From Streptomyces sp. B21-083 (lineage in GTDB: Bacteria; Actinomycetota; Actinomycetes; Streptomycetales; Streptomycetaceae), in the NCBI RefSeq assembly GCF_036898825.1, contig NZ_JARUND010000002.1, positions 2,356,001-2,420,000 on the forward strand: DNA of 64,000 nt, read 5' to 3'. The notes under the pieces were generated by a model that saw nothing but the letters and a program-made list of their open reading frames with translations, did not search any database and was not told where the DNA came from. Positions 53,232-62,900 of this stretch are shown in pieces. The position numbers and the translations under genes were made by a program. The first letter of the stretch is position 1. The number at the start of each line of letters is the position of its first letter.

Positions 53232-54053
53232 TCACCCGCCACCCCTGTTCGCCGTAGCCGCGTCCAGGAACGCCGGTCGCTCTCCCCCGCCGTGCATCAG
53301 CAGACTCGCCCCGCTGATGTACGCCGCCTCGTCGGAGGCGAGGAACACCGTTGCGGCGCCGATGTCGGACGGGTCGGCCAGGCGGCCCGCCGGGACCGTG
53401 CGGGCGACGGCGTCGAGGCCTTCGCTGCCGCCGTAGTGCAGATGGGACAGTTCGGTGTGGACCATGCCGACGACGAGGGTGTTGACCCGTACGTCGGGGG
53501 CCCACTCCACGGCCATCGAACGGGCGAGGTGCTCCAGCCCCGCCTTCGCCGCGCCGTACACGGCGGTCCCCGGCGAGGGACGGCTCCCGCTGACGCTGCC
53601 GATCATCACGACGGATCCCCGGGCCCGTTTCAGGTGCTCGTACGCGGCGAGGGAGACGGTGAGCGGCGTGATCAGGTTCAGCTCGATGACCCGGGCATGC
53701 CGCTCGACATCACCGCCGCCCAGCGGCCGGTAAGGACTGCCCCCCACGTTGTTGACGAGGACGTCGAGGCGGGGCAGACCCCCGACGAAGTCGAACACGG
53801 CAGTCCGGTCGCGCAGGTCGACAGCCCTGAACCCCACGCCGGGCAAAGGGACTGCAGGCGGTCGACGAGCGCAGACCAGCACCTCCGCCCCCGCCTCGAC
53901 AAGGGCTCGGGCGATGCCCGCGCCGACTCCCCGGGTGCCGCCGGTGACAAGGGCGAGCCGCCCGCGCAGACGACCACTCACGGTGCCGTTCCCAACGCCG
54001 TCTCCAACGCCGTCCCCAGTGCCGTTCACCGTCCTGCCCGCTGGACTGTCCAT
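53232..54053 (-). CDS. SDR family oxidoreductase (steroid catabolism operon)
   Basis: 273 residues from ATG 54053; a TTG at 54065 overlaps the thiolase stop (TTGA) and would add four residues. After a Gly/Val-rich leader of about 30 residues comes the Rossmann fold: ALVTGGTRGVGAGIARAL (TGxxxGxG), VLVNNVGGSPYRPLGG (NNxG), MIGSVSG with the catalytic Ser, and YGAAKAGL (YxxxK). The C-terminal part has GRLADPSDIGAATVFLASD, standard for classical SDRs. NAD(P)-dependent dehydrogenation of a hydroxy- or beta-hydroxyacyl-CoA substrate is expected. As last gene of the KstR2-type operon it may correspond to one of the SDRs of the HIP pathway, but the exact match cannot be told. Confidence 0.88.
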   Translation of the reverse strand: MDSPAGRTVNGTGDGVGDGVGNGTVSGRLRGRLALVTGGTRGVGAGIARALVEAGAEVLVCARRPPAVPLPGVGFRAVDLRDRTAVFDFVGGLPRLDVLVNNVGGSPYRPLGGGDVERHARVIELNLITPLTVSLAAYEHLKRARGSVVMIGSVSGSRPSPGTAVYGAAKAGLEHLARSMAVEWAPDVRVNTLVVGMVHTELSHLHYGGSEGLDAVARTVPAGRLADPSDIGAATVFLASDEAAYISGASLLMHGGGERPAFLDAATANRGGG

Positions 54054-54061
54054 CGGGCTGT

Positions 54062-55219
54062 TCAAAGCCGTTCGATGATCGTCACGTTCGCCTGTCCCCC
54101 GCCCTCGCACATCGTCTGGAGACCGAACCGCCCGCCCGTACGCTCCAGTTCGTGCAGCAGGGTCGTCATCAGCTTGACGCCGGTCGCGCCGAGGGGATGG
54201 CCAAGGGCTATCGCGCCGCCGTTGACGTTGACCCTGGCCGGATCGGCGCCCGTCTCCTTCAGCCAGGCCAGGACGACCGGGGCGAAGGCCTCGTTGATCT
54301 CGACGAGGTCGATGTCGTCGATGGACATGCCGGTCTTCTTGAGGGCGTGGGCGGTGGCCGGGATCGGCGCCGTCAGCATCCGGATCGGGTCCTCGCCCCG
54401 TACGGACAGGTGGTGGATGCGGGCCCGGGGTCGCAGCCCGTGTTCGCGGACCGCCCGCTCGGAGGCGATCAGCATCGCGGCGGCGCCGTCGGACACCTGG
54501 GAGGAGACGGCGGCGGTGATGGTGCCGCCCTCGATCACGGGCTTCAGCCCGGCCATCTTCGCCAGAGAGGTGTCCCGGCGCGGACCCTCGTCGACGGTCA
54601 CCGTCTCGTAGGCCACGGTCTCGCGGGCGAACCGGCCCTCGTCGATGGCACGTACCGCTCGCTCGTGCGAGCGCAGCGCGTACTCCTCCTGGTCCTGCCT
54701 GCTGATGCCCCACTTTGCGGCGATCATCTCGGCGCCGGCGAACTGGTTCACCGGTCGTTCCCCGTACCGCGCCCGCCAGCCCGCGCTGCCCGCGAAGGGG
54801 CCCTCCGTGAGGCCCAGGGGCAGGGCCGCCTGCCGGGAGGCGAACGCGATCGGGATCATCGACATGTTCTGGACGCCGCCCGCGACAACCAGGTCCTGGG
54901 TGCCGGACAGCACGGCCTGCGCGGCGAAGTGCACGGCCTGCTGGGAGGAGCCGCACTGCCGGTCGACGGTCACGCCCGGCACCTCCTCTGGCAGTCCGGC
55001 GGCCAGCCAGGAGGTGCGGGCGATGTCACCGGCCTGCGGCCCCACCGTGTCCAGGCACCCGAAGACGACGTCCTCCACGGCGGCCGGGTCCACCCCGGCC
55101 CGCGTCATGAGCGCCGCCAGCGCGTGCGCGCCCAGGTCCGCCGGATGGACACCGCTCAGACCACCTCCGCGCCGCCCGACGGGCGTACGAACCGCTTCGA
55201 CGACATAGGCCTCGGCCAT
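54062..55219 (-). CDS. acetyl-CoA acetyltransferase / thiolase (FadA6-like)
   Basis: 385 residues from ATG 55219, the typical thiolase length. The acyl-accepting cysteine is C89 in TVDRQCGSSQQ; the other active-site motifs are EINEAFAPVVLAWL, GGAIALGHPLGATG (His) and TMCEGGGQANVTIIE (Cys). The RQCGSSQQAVHFA form is common in the steroid and other large-substrate thiolases such as FadA5/FadA6. It cleaves a 3-ketoacyl-CoA with CoA. It lies between the KstR2-like gene (36 bp) and an SDR gene (overlap or 8 bp), so the role in ring C/D degradation is inferred from context. Confidence 0.9.
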   Translation of the reverse strand: MAEAYVVEAVRTPVGRRGGGLSGVHPADLGAHALAALMTRAGVDPAAVEDVVFGCLDTVGPQAGDIARTSWLAAGLPEEVPGVTVDRQCGSSQQAVHFAAQAVLSGTQDLVVAGGVQNMSMIPIAFASRQAALPLGLTEGPFAGSAGWRARYGERPVNQFAGAEMIAAKWGISRQDQEEYALRSHERAVRAIDEGRFARETVAYETVTVDEGPRRDTSLAKMAGLKPVIEGGTITAAVSSQVSDGAAAMLIASERAVREHGLRPRARIHHLSVRGEDPIRMLTAPIPATAHALKKTGMSIDDIDLVEINEAFAPVVLAWLKETGADPARVNVNGGAIALGHPLGATGVKLMTTLLHELERTGGRFGLQTMCEGGGQANVTIIERL

Positions 55220-55255
55220 GGCAACTCCCTCACATAAAAGGGCTGTTCACATCGG

Positions 55256-55870
55256 CTACTCACGTACTGCGATGCCGTCCAGCACCATCGACAGGTACTG
55301 GCGGGCGATCTCCTCCGGGCTGTGCTGTCCGCCGGGCCGGTACCAGGACGCGGCGACCCAGACGGTGTCGCGCACGAAGCGGTAGGTGAGGCGGATGTCC
55401 AGGTCGGCGCGGAAGACCTCGGCGGCGACTCCGCGTTCCAGCGTGGACAGCCACGCCTTCTCGAATCTGCGCTGCGACTCGGCGAGGAACGCGAACCGCT
55501 CCTGCACGACGAGTTGCCTGGACTCCTTCTGGTAGATCGCGACGGCGGCGCGATGCCGGTCGATCTCCCGGAACGACTCGGTGACCAGCGCCTCCAGTGT
55601 TTCGCGCGGTCCGGACTCGGCGTCCAGGACCGTGTCGTACCCGGCCCACAGCTCGTCGAGGAACGTGCGCAGGATCTCCTCCAGCATCGATTCCTTGGAG
55701 TCGAAGTGGTAGTAGAGGCTGCCCGCGAGCATGCCGGCGTGGTCCGCGATCTTGCGTACGGTGGTGGCGTTGTAGCCCTGTTCGGCGAACACCTCGGCGG
55801 CGGTGTCGAGGAGTTCGCGGCGACGGGCCGGCGCGGCGGTCACCTGGAGCTTCTTCTTCGTAGGAGGCAC
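55256..55870 (-). CDS. kstR2: TetR family regulator, KstR2-like
   Basis: 204 residues from GTG 55870. The N-terminal HTH reads RRRELLDTAAEVFAEQGYNA, TTVRKIADHAGMLAGSLYYHFDSKESM. The ligand domain includes ESFREIDRHRAAVAIYQKESRQL, RADLDIRLTYRFVRDTVWVAA and SWYRPGGQHSPEEIARQYL, which are close to mycobacterial KstR2, especially the FxRDTxWV...WYRPGG part. KstR2 represses genes for the methylhexahydroindanedione propionate (HIP) steps of steroid breakdown and is released by HIP-CoA. It is the second gene in its own operon, 16 bp behind the IpdF-like gene. Confidence 0.8.
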   Translation of the reverse strand: MPPTKKKLQVTAAPARRRELLDTAAEVFAEQGYNATTVRKIADHAGMLAGSLYYHFDSKESMLEEILRTFLDELWAGYDTVLDAESGPRETLEALVTESFREIDRHRAAVAIYQKESRQLVVQERFAFLAESQRRFEKAWLSTLERGVAAEVFRADLDIRLTYRFVRDTVWVAASWYRPGGQHSPEEIARQYLSMVLDGIAVRE

Positions 55871-55886
55871 GGTTCCATTGTTGGTC

Positions 55887-56678
55887 CTAGGGGTGCTGGC
55901 TGCTGACGGAGACGACCTCTCCGGTCAGGTACGAGGAGTAGCCGGACGCCAGGAACACGATCACGTTGGCCACCTCCCAGGGCTCGGCATACCGCCCGAA
56001 GGCCTCACGGGCCGTCAGTTCGGCCAGCAGTTCGGGGGTGGTCACTTTCACGAGGTGGGGATGCATGGCCAGGCTCGGTGACACCGCGTTGACCCGGACC
56101 CCGTACTCCGCGGCCTCTATCGCCGCGGTCCGGGTCAGCGCCATCACGCCCGCCTTCGCGGCGGCGTAGTGCGCCTGCCCGGCCTGGGCCCGCCAGCCGA
56201 CGACGGACGCGTTGTTGACGATCACGCCGGACCCACCCGAACCGCTCTCCCGAAAGGCCCGCAGCGCCGCCCGCACGCACCGGAAGGTGCCGCCCAACGT
56301 CACGTCCAGCACCCTCGACCACTGCTCGTCCGTCATGTCGACGAGGGTCGAAGTGCCGCCCAGGCCCGCGTTGTTGACGACGATGTCGAGCCGCCCGTGT
56401 GCTTCCACGGCAGTGTCGAAGAGGGCCCGCACCTGGTGTTCGTCGGTGACGTCGCAGGGCAGCGAGCCGACACCCTCGAACTCCCCGGCCAGCTCCTCCT
56501 CGTACTCCTTGAGCCGCCGTGCGTGCGCGTCGCTGATCAGCACGCGCGCGCCCTCCTCCAGGAACCGGCGCGCGGTCGCCCCGCCGATCCCCGCGCCCGC
56601 GGCTGCCGTGATGACGGCGGTGCGGCCCTTCAGCAGCCCGTGTCCGGCCACGTATGCCGGACTGTCGACGTCTCCCAT
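55887..56678 (-). CDS. SDR family oxidoreductase, IpdF-like
   Basis: 263 residues from ATG 56678. The cofactor site is AVITAAAGAGIGGATARRFL, then LISDAHARRLKEYEEELAG, LPCDVTDEHQV, IVVNNAGLGGTSTLVDMTD, VIVNNASVVGWRAQAGQAHYAAAKAG (Ser and YxxxK) and SSYLTGEVVSVSSQHP at the end. The AAAGAGIG loop in place of TGxxxGIG, the GWRAQ segment and the SSYLTGEVVSVS end recall IpdF of the actinobacterial KstR2 regulon, which oxidises the hydroxyl of reduced HIP-CoA. First gene of the operon; a KstR2-type operator lies 16 bp upstream of its ATG. A weak ribosome-binding site hints at a leaderless or very short leader. Confidence 0.85.
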   Translation of the reverse strand: MGDVDSPAYVAGHGLLKGRTAVITAAAGAGIGGATARRFLEEGARVLISDAHARRLKEYEEELAGEFEGVGSLPCDVTDEHQVRALFDTAVEAHGRLDIVVNNAGLGGTSTLVDMTDEQWSRVLDVTLGGTFRCVRAALRAFRESGSGGSGVIVNNASVVGWRAQAGQAHYAAAKAGVMALTRTAAIEAAEYGVRVNAVSPSLAMHPHLVKVTTPELLAELTAREAFGRYAEPWEVANVIVFLASGYSSYLTGEVVSVSSQHP

Positions 56679-56693
56679 GGACCCACAGTACCT

Positions 56694-56707
56694 ACCAAAC
56701 ACTTGTT
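56694..56707. promoter_or_regulatory. candidate KstR2 operator
   Basis: ACCAAACACTTGTT agrees with the published KstR2 palindrome AnCAAGnnCTTGnT at nine of ten fixed positions (A for G at the sixth). It lies 16 bp before the IpdF-like ATG, in the 53-bp gap to the vWA gene. Confidence 0.65.
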
Positions 56708-56731
56708 AGGGAAGAGGGGTCCGCAGGCGTT

Positions 56732-57451
56732 TCAGCCGACGATTCCCTCGGCCCGGGCGGCGACCAGCCACTTCGGGAACTCGCCCACCAGCCGGTCGTA
56801 CAACTCGTCGTCGGACACGGCGCGCGGATCCGATCCGGCGTGGAAGAACCCCGCGTTGTCGACGACCCGCCGCTGCGGCACCGTCAGTTCGTCGAGCTTG
56901 CGCAGGAAGTCGAACTGCTTGCTGCCGGCGTCCCCGAAGCCGATGAACTGCCAGAACAGCGGCAGCCGGGCCGACTTGCACACGTACCGTTCGGCGGCGG
57001 GTCTGCTCGTCGGGCCGCCGTCGGTCTGGAAGACGACGAGGGCGGGGTCGCTCGCCCCGCTGTCGAGGTAGTGCTCGATGACCGCGTCCATGGCGAGGTG
57101 GTAGTTGGTTCTGCCCATGTGACCCAGGCCGGTCACGATCCGTTCGATGTGCCCCTGGTAGTTGTCGAGCGCGATGTCCGTCGTAGCGTCGATGTCGGTG
57201 GAGAAGAAGAAGACCGGAACGGTCCCGTCGTCGTCCAGGTGTGCGGAGAGCCCCAGCACCCGGTCAGCCAGCGACTGCACGCTGCCGTCCTTGAAGTAGG
57301 GCCTCATGGAACCGGAGTGGTCGACCACCAGATAGACGGCGGCCCGCTGACCGTCGAGCCCGTGCCGTTCGACAGCCGCTCCGGCGCTCTTGTACAGGCT
57401 GACCAGTGCGGGCGCGGTCTCCTGCACCTTGGTGAGACTGATCGCCACCAT
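56732..57451 (-). CDS. vWA domain protein (TerF/TerY type)
   Basis: 239 residues from ATG 57451 with GAGGGAG upstream. After a 35-residue helix (SLTKVQETAPALVSLYKSAG) the vWA domain shows the MIDAS motif DHSGSM (D44, S46, S48), later GRTNYHLAMDAVIEHYL (Thr) and VFQTDGGPTS (Asp). The ending with FPKWLVAARAEGI is typical of the vWA proteins that accompany TerD-family genes in actinobacteria. Metal-dependent protein binding in the cytoplasm is expected. No TerD gene is in the window. Confidence 0.88.
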   Translation of the reverse strand: MVAISLTKVQETAPALVSLYKSAGAAVERHGLDGQRAAVYLVVDHSGSMRPYFKDGSVQSLADRVLGLSAHLDDDGTVPVFFFSTDIDATTDIALDNYQGHIERIVTGLGHMGRTNYHLAMDAVIEHYLDSGASDPALVVFQTDGGPTSRPAAERYVCKSARLPLFWQFIGFGDAGSKQFDFLRKLDELTVPQRRVVDNAGFFHAGSDPRAVSDDELYDRLVGEFPKWLVAARAEGIVG

Positions 57452-57558
57452 GTCTGACTCCCTCGCAGGGCGGACGGGATTGCTGAGGATACGTCACCCG
57501 TACGGCCGCCCGGGCGGCATATGACCGTTGTGCACCCCGGCCCGTACCCTTGTGCCCC

Positions 57559-58401
57559 ATGAAACGACCCGGCGTTCTCCTCCTCGCCGTTGTCCCGCTG
57601 CTGGCGGCGACCGCGTGTCTGTCCGTCGCGTCGGACGACTCCCGCGGCCCCGACGTCAGACGGGTGAGGGCCGGCTCGCTGGACGCGGAGGTCACGCTCG
57701 CCGACCCGGCGAAGAAGGAGCTGGCCCAGCAGCTCGTGGCGAGCGCCGAGAACGGCACGCTCGACTGGCGCAGCGCGTACGGCTATGTCGAGGACATCGG
57801 CGACGGGCAGGGCTACACGGCCGGCATCATCGGTTTCTGCACGGGCACCCACGACCTGCTCGCCCTCGTCGAGGACTACACGAAGAAGCACCCGGACAAC
57901 GCTCTCGCGCCCTACCTGCCCGCGCTGCGCGAGGTCGACGGCACGGACTCGCACAGGGGGCTGGATCCGGGGTTCCCTGCGGCCTGGAAGCAGGAGTCGA
58001 AGGTCGCCGCCTTCCGCGAGGCCCAGGATGCGAAGCGGGACAACGCCTACTTCGTACCGGCGCTGCGTCTCGCCGTCCGCGACGGGCTGGGCCTGCTGGG
58101 TCAGTTCGTCTACTACGACGCGATGGTCTACCACGGCCCGGGCAGCGACCGGTTCAGCATGGGCGGCATCCGCGCCGCCGCCCTGCGGAAGGCCGACAGT
58201 CCGGCGGAGGGCGGCGACGAGAAGGCGTACCTGAGCGCGTTCCTCGACGCCCGTCGCACGGCGATGCTGACCAAGAGGCCGGGCGTGAACACCAGCCGCG
58301 TGGACACGGCCCAGCGGCGCTTCCTCGACGAGGGGAACCTCGACCTCCGTCCACCGCTGGAGTGGAAGGTGTACGGGGACACGTACAAGGTGTCCCAGTG
58401 A
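57559..58401 (+). CDS. GH46 chitosanase
   Basis: 280 residues from ATG 57559. The signal peptide (KRPGVLLLAVVPLLAATAC) ends at C20, so a lipoprotein is possible, though Ala at -3 is unusual. The GH46 active site is clear: the acid Glu in ASAENGTLDW (E64) and the base Asp in DIGDGQGYTAG (D82), as in Streptomyces N174 chitosanase (E22, D40). Further family sequence is IIGFCTGTHDLLALVEDY, QFVYYDAMVYHGPG and YLSAFLDARRTAM. It endo-hydrolyses chitosan outside the cell. Most GH46 enzymes are fully secreted; a membrane-anchored form would be uncommon. Confidence 0.92.
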   Translation: MKRPGVLLLAVVPLLAATACLSVASDDSRGPDVRRVRAGSLDAEVTLADPAKKELAQQLVASAENGTLDWRSAYGYVEDIGDGQGYTAGIIGFCTGTHDLLALVEDYTKKHPDNALAPYLPALREVDGTDSHRGLDPGFPAAWKQESKVAAFREAQDAKRDNAYFVPALRLAVRDGLGLLGQFVYYDAMVYHGPGSDRFSMGGIRAAALRKADSPAEGGDEKAYLSAFLDARRTAMLTKRPGVNTSRVDTAQRRFLDEGNLDLRPPLEWKVYGDTYKVSQ

Positions 58402-58406
58402 GGTCC

Positions 58407-58432
58407 GTTCGGCGCCGAACGCGCCGCGGCGC
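58407..58432. repeat. two adjacent short palindromes between chitosanase and gltD
   Basis: GTTCGGCGCCGAAC (58407-58420) and GCGCCGCGGCGC (58421-58432), directly after the chitosanase stop. They may form hairpins that end the chitosanase or gltD message. The rest of 58402-58518 shows nothing. Confidence 0.4.
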
Positions 58433-58518
58433 CCGCCATTGTCCGGTCGGGGACTGTGGCGAGCGCCGTGGTGTATCCGTTCCGTACGCCGTTGTACGGG
58501 ACGTCTTTGGGGGGACCG

Positions 58519-59979
58519 TCAGACCATCAGGGAACGGTCCGTCGGGCGGATCGGGGCCGGGAGGTCGCTCGCACCGGTGAGGAAGCGGTCGACTCCGCGG
58601 GCCGCCGAGCGGCCCTCGGCGATGGCCCACACGATGAGCGACTGGCCGCGGCCGGCGTCACCGGCGACGTACACGCCGGGGACGTTGGTCTGGAAGTCGG
58701 CGTCGCGGGCGATGTTGCCGCGCTCGTCGAGGTCCAGGCCGAACTGGTCGACCAGGCCGTTGTCGCGGTCGGTGCCGGTGAAGCCCATGGCGAGGGTGAC
58801 CAGCTGGGCGGGGATCTTGCGCTCCGTGCCCGGCTTCTGGGTCAGCTTGCCGTCGACGAACTCGACCTCGGTGAGGTGCAGCCACTGCACGTTGCCGTGC
58901 TCGTCACCCTCGAAGTGGGTCGTCGAGACGGAGTAGACGCGCTCGCCGCCCTCCTCGTGCGCCGAGGTGACCTTGTAGAGCATCGGGAAGGTCGGCCAGG
59001 GCTGACCGGGGCTGCGGTCCTCGCCCGGGCGGGGCATGATCTCCAGCTGGGTGACGGAGGCCGCGCCCTGACGGTGGGCGGTGCCCACGCAGTCCGCGCC
59101 CGTGTCGCCGCCGCCGATGACCACGACGTGCTTGCCCTCGGCGGTGACCGGCGGGGCCACGAAGTCGCCCTCCTGGACCTTGTTCGCCAGGGGCAGGTAC
59201 TCCATCGCCTGGTAGACGCCCTTGAGCTCGCGGCCGGGGACCGGGAGATCACGGGCGGTGGTCGCACCGGCGGCGATCACGACGGCGTCGTACCGCTTGC
59301 GCAGGTCCGTCGCCTTGAGGTCGCGGCCGATCTCGATGCCCGTACGGAAGCGGGTGCCCTCCGCGCGCATCTGCTCGATACGGCGGTTGATGTGCCGCTT
59401 CTCCATCTTGAACTCGGGGATGCCGTAGCGCAGGAGGCCGCCGATGCGGTCCGCGCGCTCGTACACCGCGACCGTGTGACCGGCCCGTGTCAGCTGCTGG
59501 GCGGCGGCGAGACCCGCCGGGCCCGAGCCGATGACCGCGACCGTCTTGCCGGAGAGGCGCTCCGGGGACTGGGGGGCGACATCGCCCGTCTCCCAGGCCT
59601 TGTCGATGATCGAGACCTCGACGTTCTTGATGGTGACCGCGGGCTGGTTGATGCCCAGCACGCACGCCGACTCACACGGAGCCGGGCACAGGCGGCCGGT
59701 GAACTCCGGGAAGTTGTTCGTGGCGTGCAGCCGCTCGGACGCCGACGTCCAGTCCTCGCGGTAGGCGTAGTCGTTCCACTCGGGGATCAGGTTCCCCAGC
59801 GGACAGCCGTTGTGGCAGAACGGGATACCGCAGTCCATGCAGCGGCCGGCCTGCTTGCTGATGATCGGCAGCAGGGAGCCGGGAACGTAGACCTCGTTCC
59901 AGTCCTTGAGACGGACGTCCACCGGACGGGACTTGGCGACCTCACGGCCGTGGTTCAGAAAGCCCTTGGGATCAGCCAT
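58519..59979 (-). CDS. gltD: glutamate synthase small (beta) subunit
   Basis: 486 residues from ATG 59979, overlapping the gltB stop by eight bases. Two Fe-S cysteine groups are at the N terminus: [17 protein letters not shown] and [13 protein letters not shown]. Next is the FAD loop [17 protein letters not shown] and the NADPH loop [18 protein letters not shown], with the final FAD motif [23 protein letters not shown]. It takes electrons from NADPH and passes them to the large subunit, which makes two glutamate from glutamine and 2-oxoglutarate. The stop is 117 bp from the convergent chitosanase stop. Confidence 0.97.
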   Translation of the reverse strand: MADPKGFLNHGREVAKSRPVDVRLKDWNEVYVPGSLLPIISKQAGRCMDCGIPFCHNGCPLGNLIPEWNDYAYREDWTSASERLHATNNFPEFTGRLCPAPCESACVLGINQPAVTIKNVEVSIIDKAWETGDVAPQSPERLSGKTVAVIGSGPAGLAAAQQLTRAGHTVAVYERADRIGGLLRYGIPEFKMEKRHINRRIEQMRAEGTRFRTGIEIGRDLKATDLRKRYDAVVIAAGATTARDLPVPGRELKGVYQAMEYLPLANKVQEGDFVAPPVTAEGKHVVVIGGGDTGADCVGTAHRQGAASVTQLEIMPRPGEDRSPGQPWPTFPMLYKVTSAHEEGGERVYSVSTTHFEGDEHGNVQWLHLTEVEFVDGKLTQKPGTERKIPAQLVTLAMGFTGTDRDNGLVDQFGLDLDERGNIARDADFQTNVPGVYVAGDAGRGQSLIVWAIAEGRSAARGVDRFLTGASDLPAPIRPTDRSLMV

Positions 59980-62900
59980 TGGTCGCCGCCTCCATCATCT
60001 TCTCGGTGATCTCGGACTCGGTGAGTCCGGCCCGCTCGGCGGCGTCCTTGGCGGCGAGCACTGCCTTGTACGTGCTGGGGATGATCTTGCTGAAGCGCTC
60101 GACCGCGACATCCCACTCGGCCAGGAGCTTCTCGGCGACCGTCGAGGCGCTCTCCTCCTGGTGGCGGCGCACGACATCGTGCAGCCACTCCTTGTCGGAG
60201 TCGTCGAGGGCCTCGATCGCGTCCACGTTGCCGACGTTGACGTTGTCGCGGTTCAGGTCGATGACGTACGCGACGCCGCCCGACATACCGGCCGCGAAGT
60301 TGCGGCCCGTCTCGCCGAGGACGACCGCGCGACCGCCGGTCATGTACTCGCAGCCGTGGTCGCCCACGCCCTCGGACACCACCGTGGCACCGGAGTTGCG
60401 GACACAGAACCGCTCGCCCGTACGGCCGCGCAGGAACAGCTCGCCGCCGGTCGCGCCGTACGCGATGGTGTTGCCCGCGATCGTCGAGAACTCGGCGAGG
60501 TGGTCGGCGCCCCGGTCGGGACGGACGATCACCCGGCCGCCGGAGAGGCCCTTGCCGACGTAGTCGTTGGCGTCGCCTTCGAGGCGGAGCGTGACACCGC
60601 GCGGCAGGAAGGCGCCGAAGGACTGGCCCGCGCTGCCCGTGAAGGTGATGTCGATGGTGTCGTCGGGCAGACCGGCCCCGCCGAACTTCTTCGTCACCTC
60701 GTGGCCGAGCATCGTGCCGACCGTGCGGTTGATGTTGCGAATGGCGACCTGGGCGCGGACCGGCTGGGCGTCGGTCGCGCTGTTCGCGGCGAGGGCGTCG
60801 GCGGCGAGCTTGATCAGCTCGTTGTCGAGCGCCTTCTCCAGGCCGTGGTCCTGCTTGATGACCTGGTGCAGCGGGGCGCCCTCGGGCAGCTCCGGCACGT
60901 AGAAGAGCGGGGACAGGTCCAGGCCCTGCGCCTTCCAGTGGGTGATCGCCCGCTCCACGTCGAGGGACTCGGCGTGGCCGACGGCCTCCTGGATGGTGCG
61001 GAAGCCCAGCTCGGCGAGGATCTCGCGGACCTCTTCGGCGATGAACTGGAAGAAGTTCACGACGTACTCGGCCTTGCCGGCGAACCGGTCGCGGAGCACC
61101 GGGTTCTGGGTGGCGATGCCGACCGGGCAGGTGTCGAGGTGGCAGACGCGCATCATGACGCAGCCGGAGACGACGAGCGGCGCGGTCGCGAAACCGAACT
61201 CCTCGGCGCCCAGCAGCGCGGCGATGACGACGTCACGGCCGGTCTTCAGCTGGCCGTCGGTCTGCACGACGATGCGGTCGCGCAGGCCGTTGAGCAGCAG
61301 CGTCTGCTGGGTCTCGGCGAGGCCGAGCTCCCAGGGACCACCGGCGTGCTTGAGGGAGGTGAGCGGCGAGGCGCCCGTTCCGCCGTCGTGGCCGGAGATG
61401 AGGACGACGTCCGCGTGGGCCTTCGACACACCGGCGGCGACCGTGCCGACGCCGACCTCCGAGACCAGCTTCACGTGGATCCGCGCCTGCGGGTTCGCGT
61501 TCTTCAGGTCGTGGATGAGCTGGGCGAGGTCCTCGATGGAGTAGATGTCGTGGTGCGGCGGCGGCGAGATGAGGCCGACACCGGGGGTGCTGTGGCGGGT
61601 CTTGGCGACCCACGGGTACACCTTGTGGCCGGGCAGCTGGCCGCCCTCGCCGGGCTTGGCGCCCTGGGCCATCTTGATCTGGATGTCGTCCGCGTTGACC
61701 AGGTACTCGGAGGTGACTCCGAAGCGGCCGGACGCGACCTGCTTGATCGCCGAGCGGCGCGCGGGGTCGTACAGGCGCTCGGCGTCCTCGCCGCCCTCAC
61801 CGGTGTTGGACTTGGCGCCCAGCTGGTTCATGGCGATGGCGAGGGTCTCGTGCGCCTCCAGGGAGATGGAGCCGTACGACATGGCGCCGGTGGAGAACCG
61901 CTTGACGATCTCGCTGACGGGCTCGACCTCGTCGATGGAGATCGACGGGCGGTCCGACTTGAAGCCGAACAGACCACGCAGCGTCATCAGCCGCTCGGAC
62001 TGCTCGTTCACACGGTCCGTGTACTTCTTGAAGATGTCGTAGCGGCGGGTGCGCGTGGAGTGCTGGAGCCGGAAGACCGTCTCCGGGTCGAACAGGTGCG
62101 GCTCGCCCTCGCGGCGCCACTGGTACTCGCCGCCTATGTCGAGGGCACGGTGTGCCGGGGCGATGCCGGAGGCGGGGTACGCCTTGGCGTGCCGGGCGGC
62201 GACCTCCTTGGCGATGACGTCGATGCCGACGCCGCCGATCTTGGTGGCGGTGCCGTTGAAGTACTTCTCGACGAAGGCCGTGTCGAGACCGACGGCCTCG
62301 AAGACCTGGGCGCCCCGGTAGGAGGCGACGGTCGAGATGCCCATCTTGGACATGACCTTGAGGACGCCCTTGCCGAGCGCGTAGATCAGGTTGCGGATGG
62401 CCTGCTCGGGCTCGCTGCCTGGCAGGAAGGTGCCCGCGCGGACCAGGTCCTCGACGGACTCCATCGCCAGGTACGGGTTCACCGCGGCGGCGCCGAACCC
62501 TATGAGCAGGGCGACGTGGTGGACCTCGCGGACGTCACCGGCCTCGACCAGCAGGCCCACCTGGGTGCGCTGCTTGGTGCGGATGAGGTGGTGGTGGACG
62601 GCGGAGGTGAGCAGCAGCGACGGGATCGGCGCGTGCTCGGCGTCCGAGTGGCGGTCCGACAGGACGATGAGACGGGCGCCGTTGTCTATGGCCGCGTCGG
62701 CCTCGGCGCAGATCTCGTCGATACGGGCGGCGAGGGAGTCACCGCCGCCGCTGACCCGGTAGAGGCCGGAGAGGGTCGCGGCCTTCATGCCGGGCATGTC
62801 GCCGTCGGCGTTGATGTGGATGAGCTTGGCCAGTTCGTCGTTGTCGATCACCGGGAAGGGCAGGGTGACGCTGCGACAGGAGGCGGCGGTCGGCTCCAGC

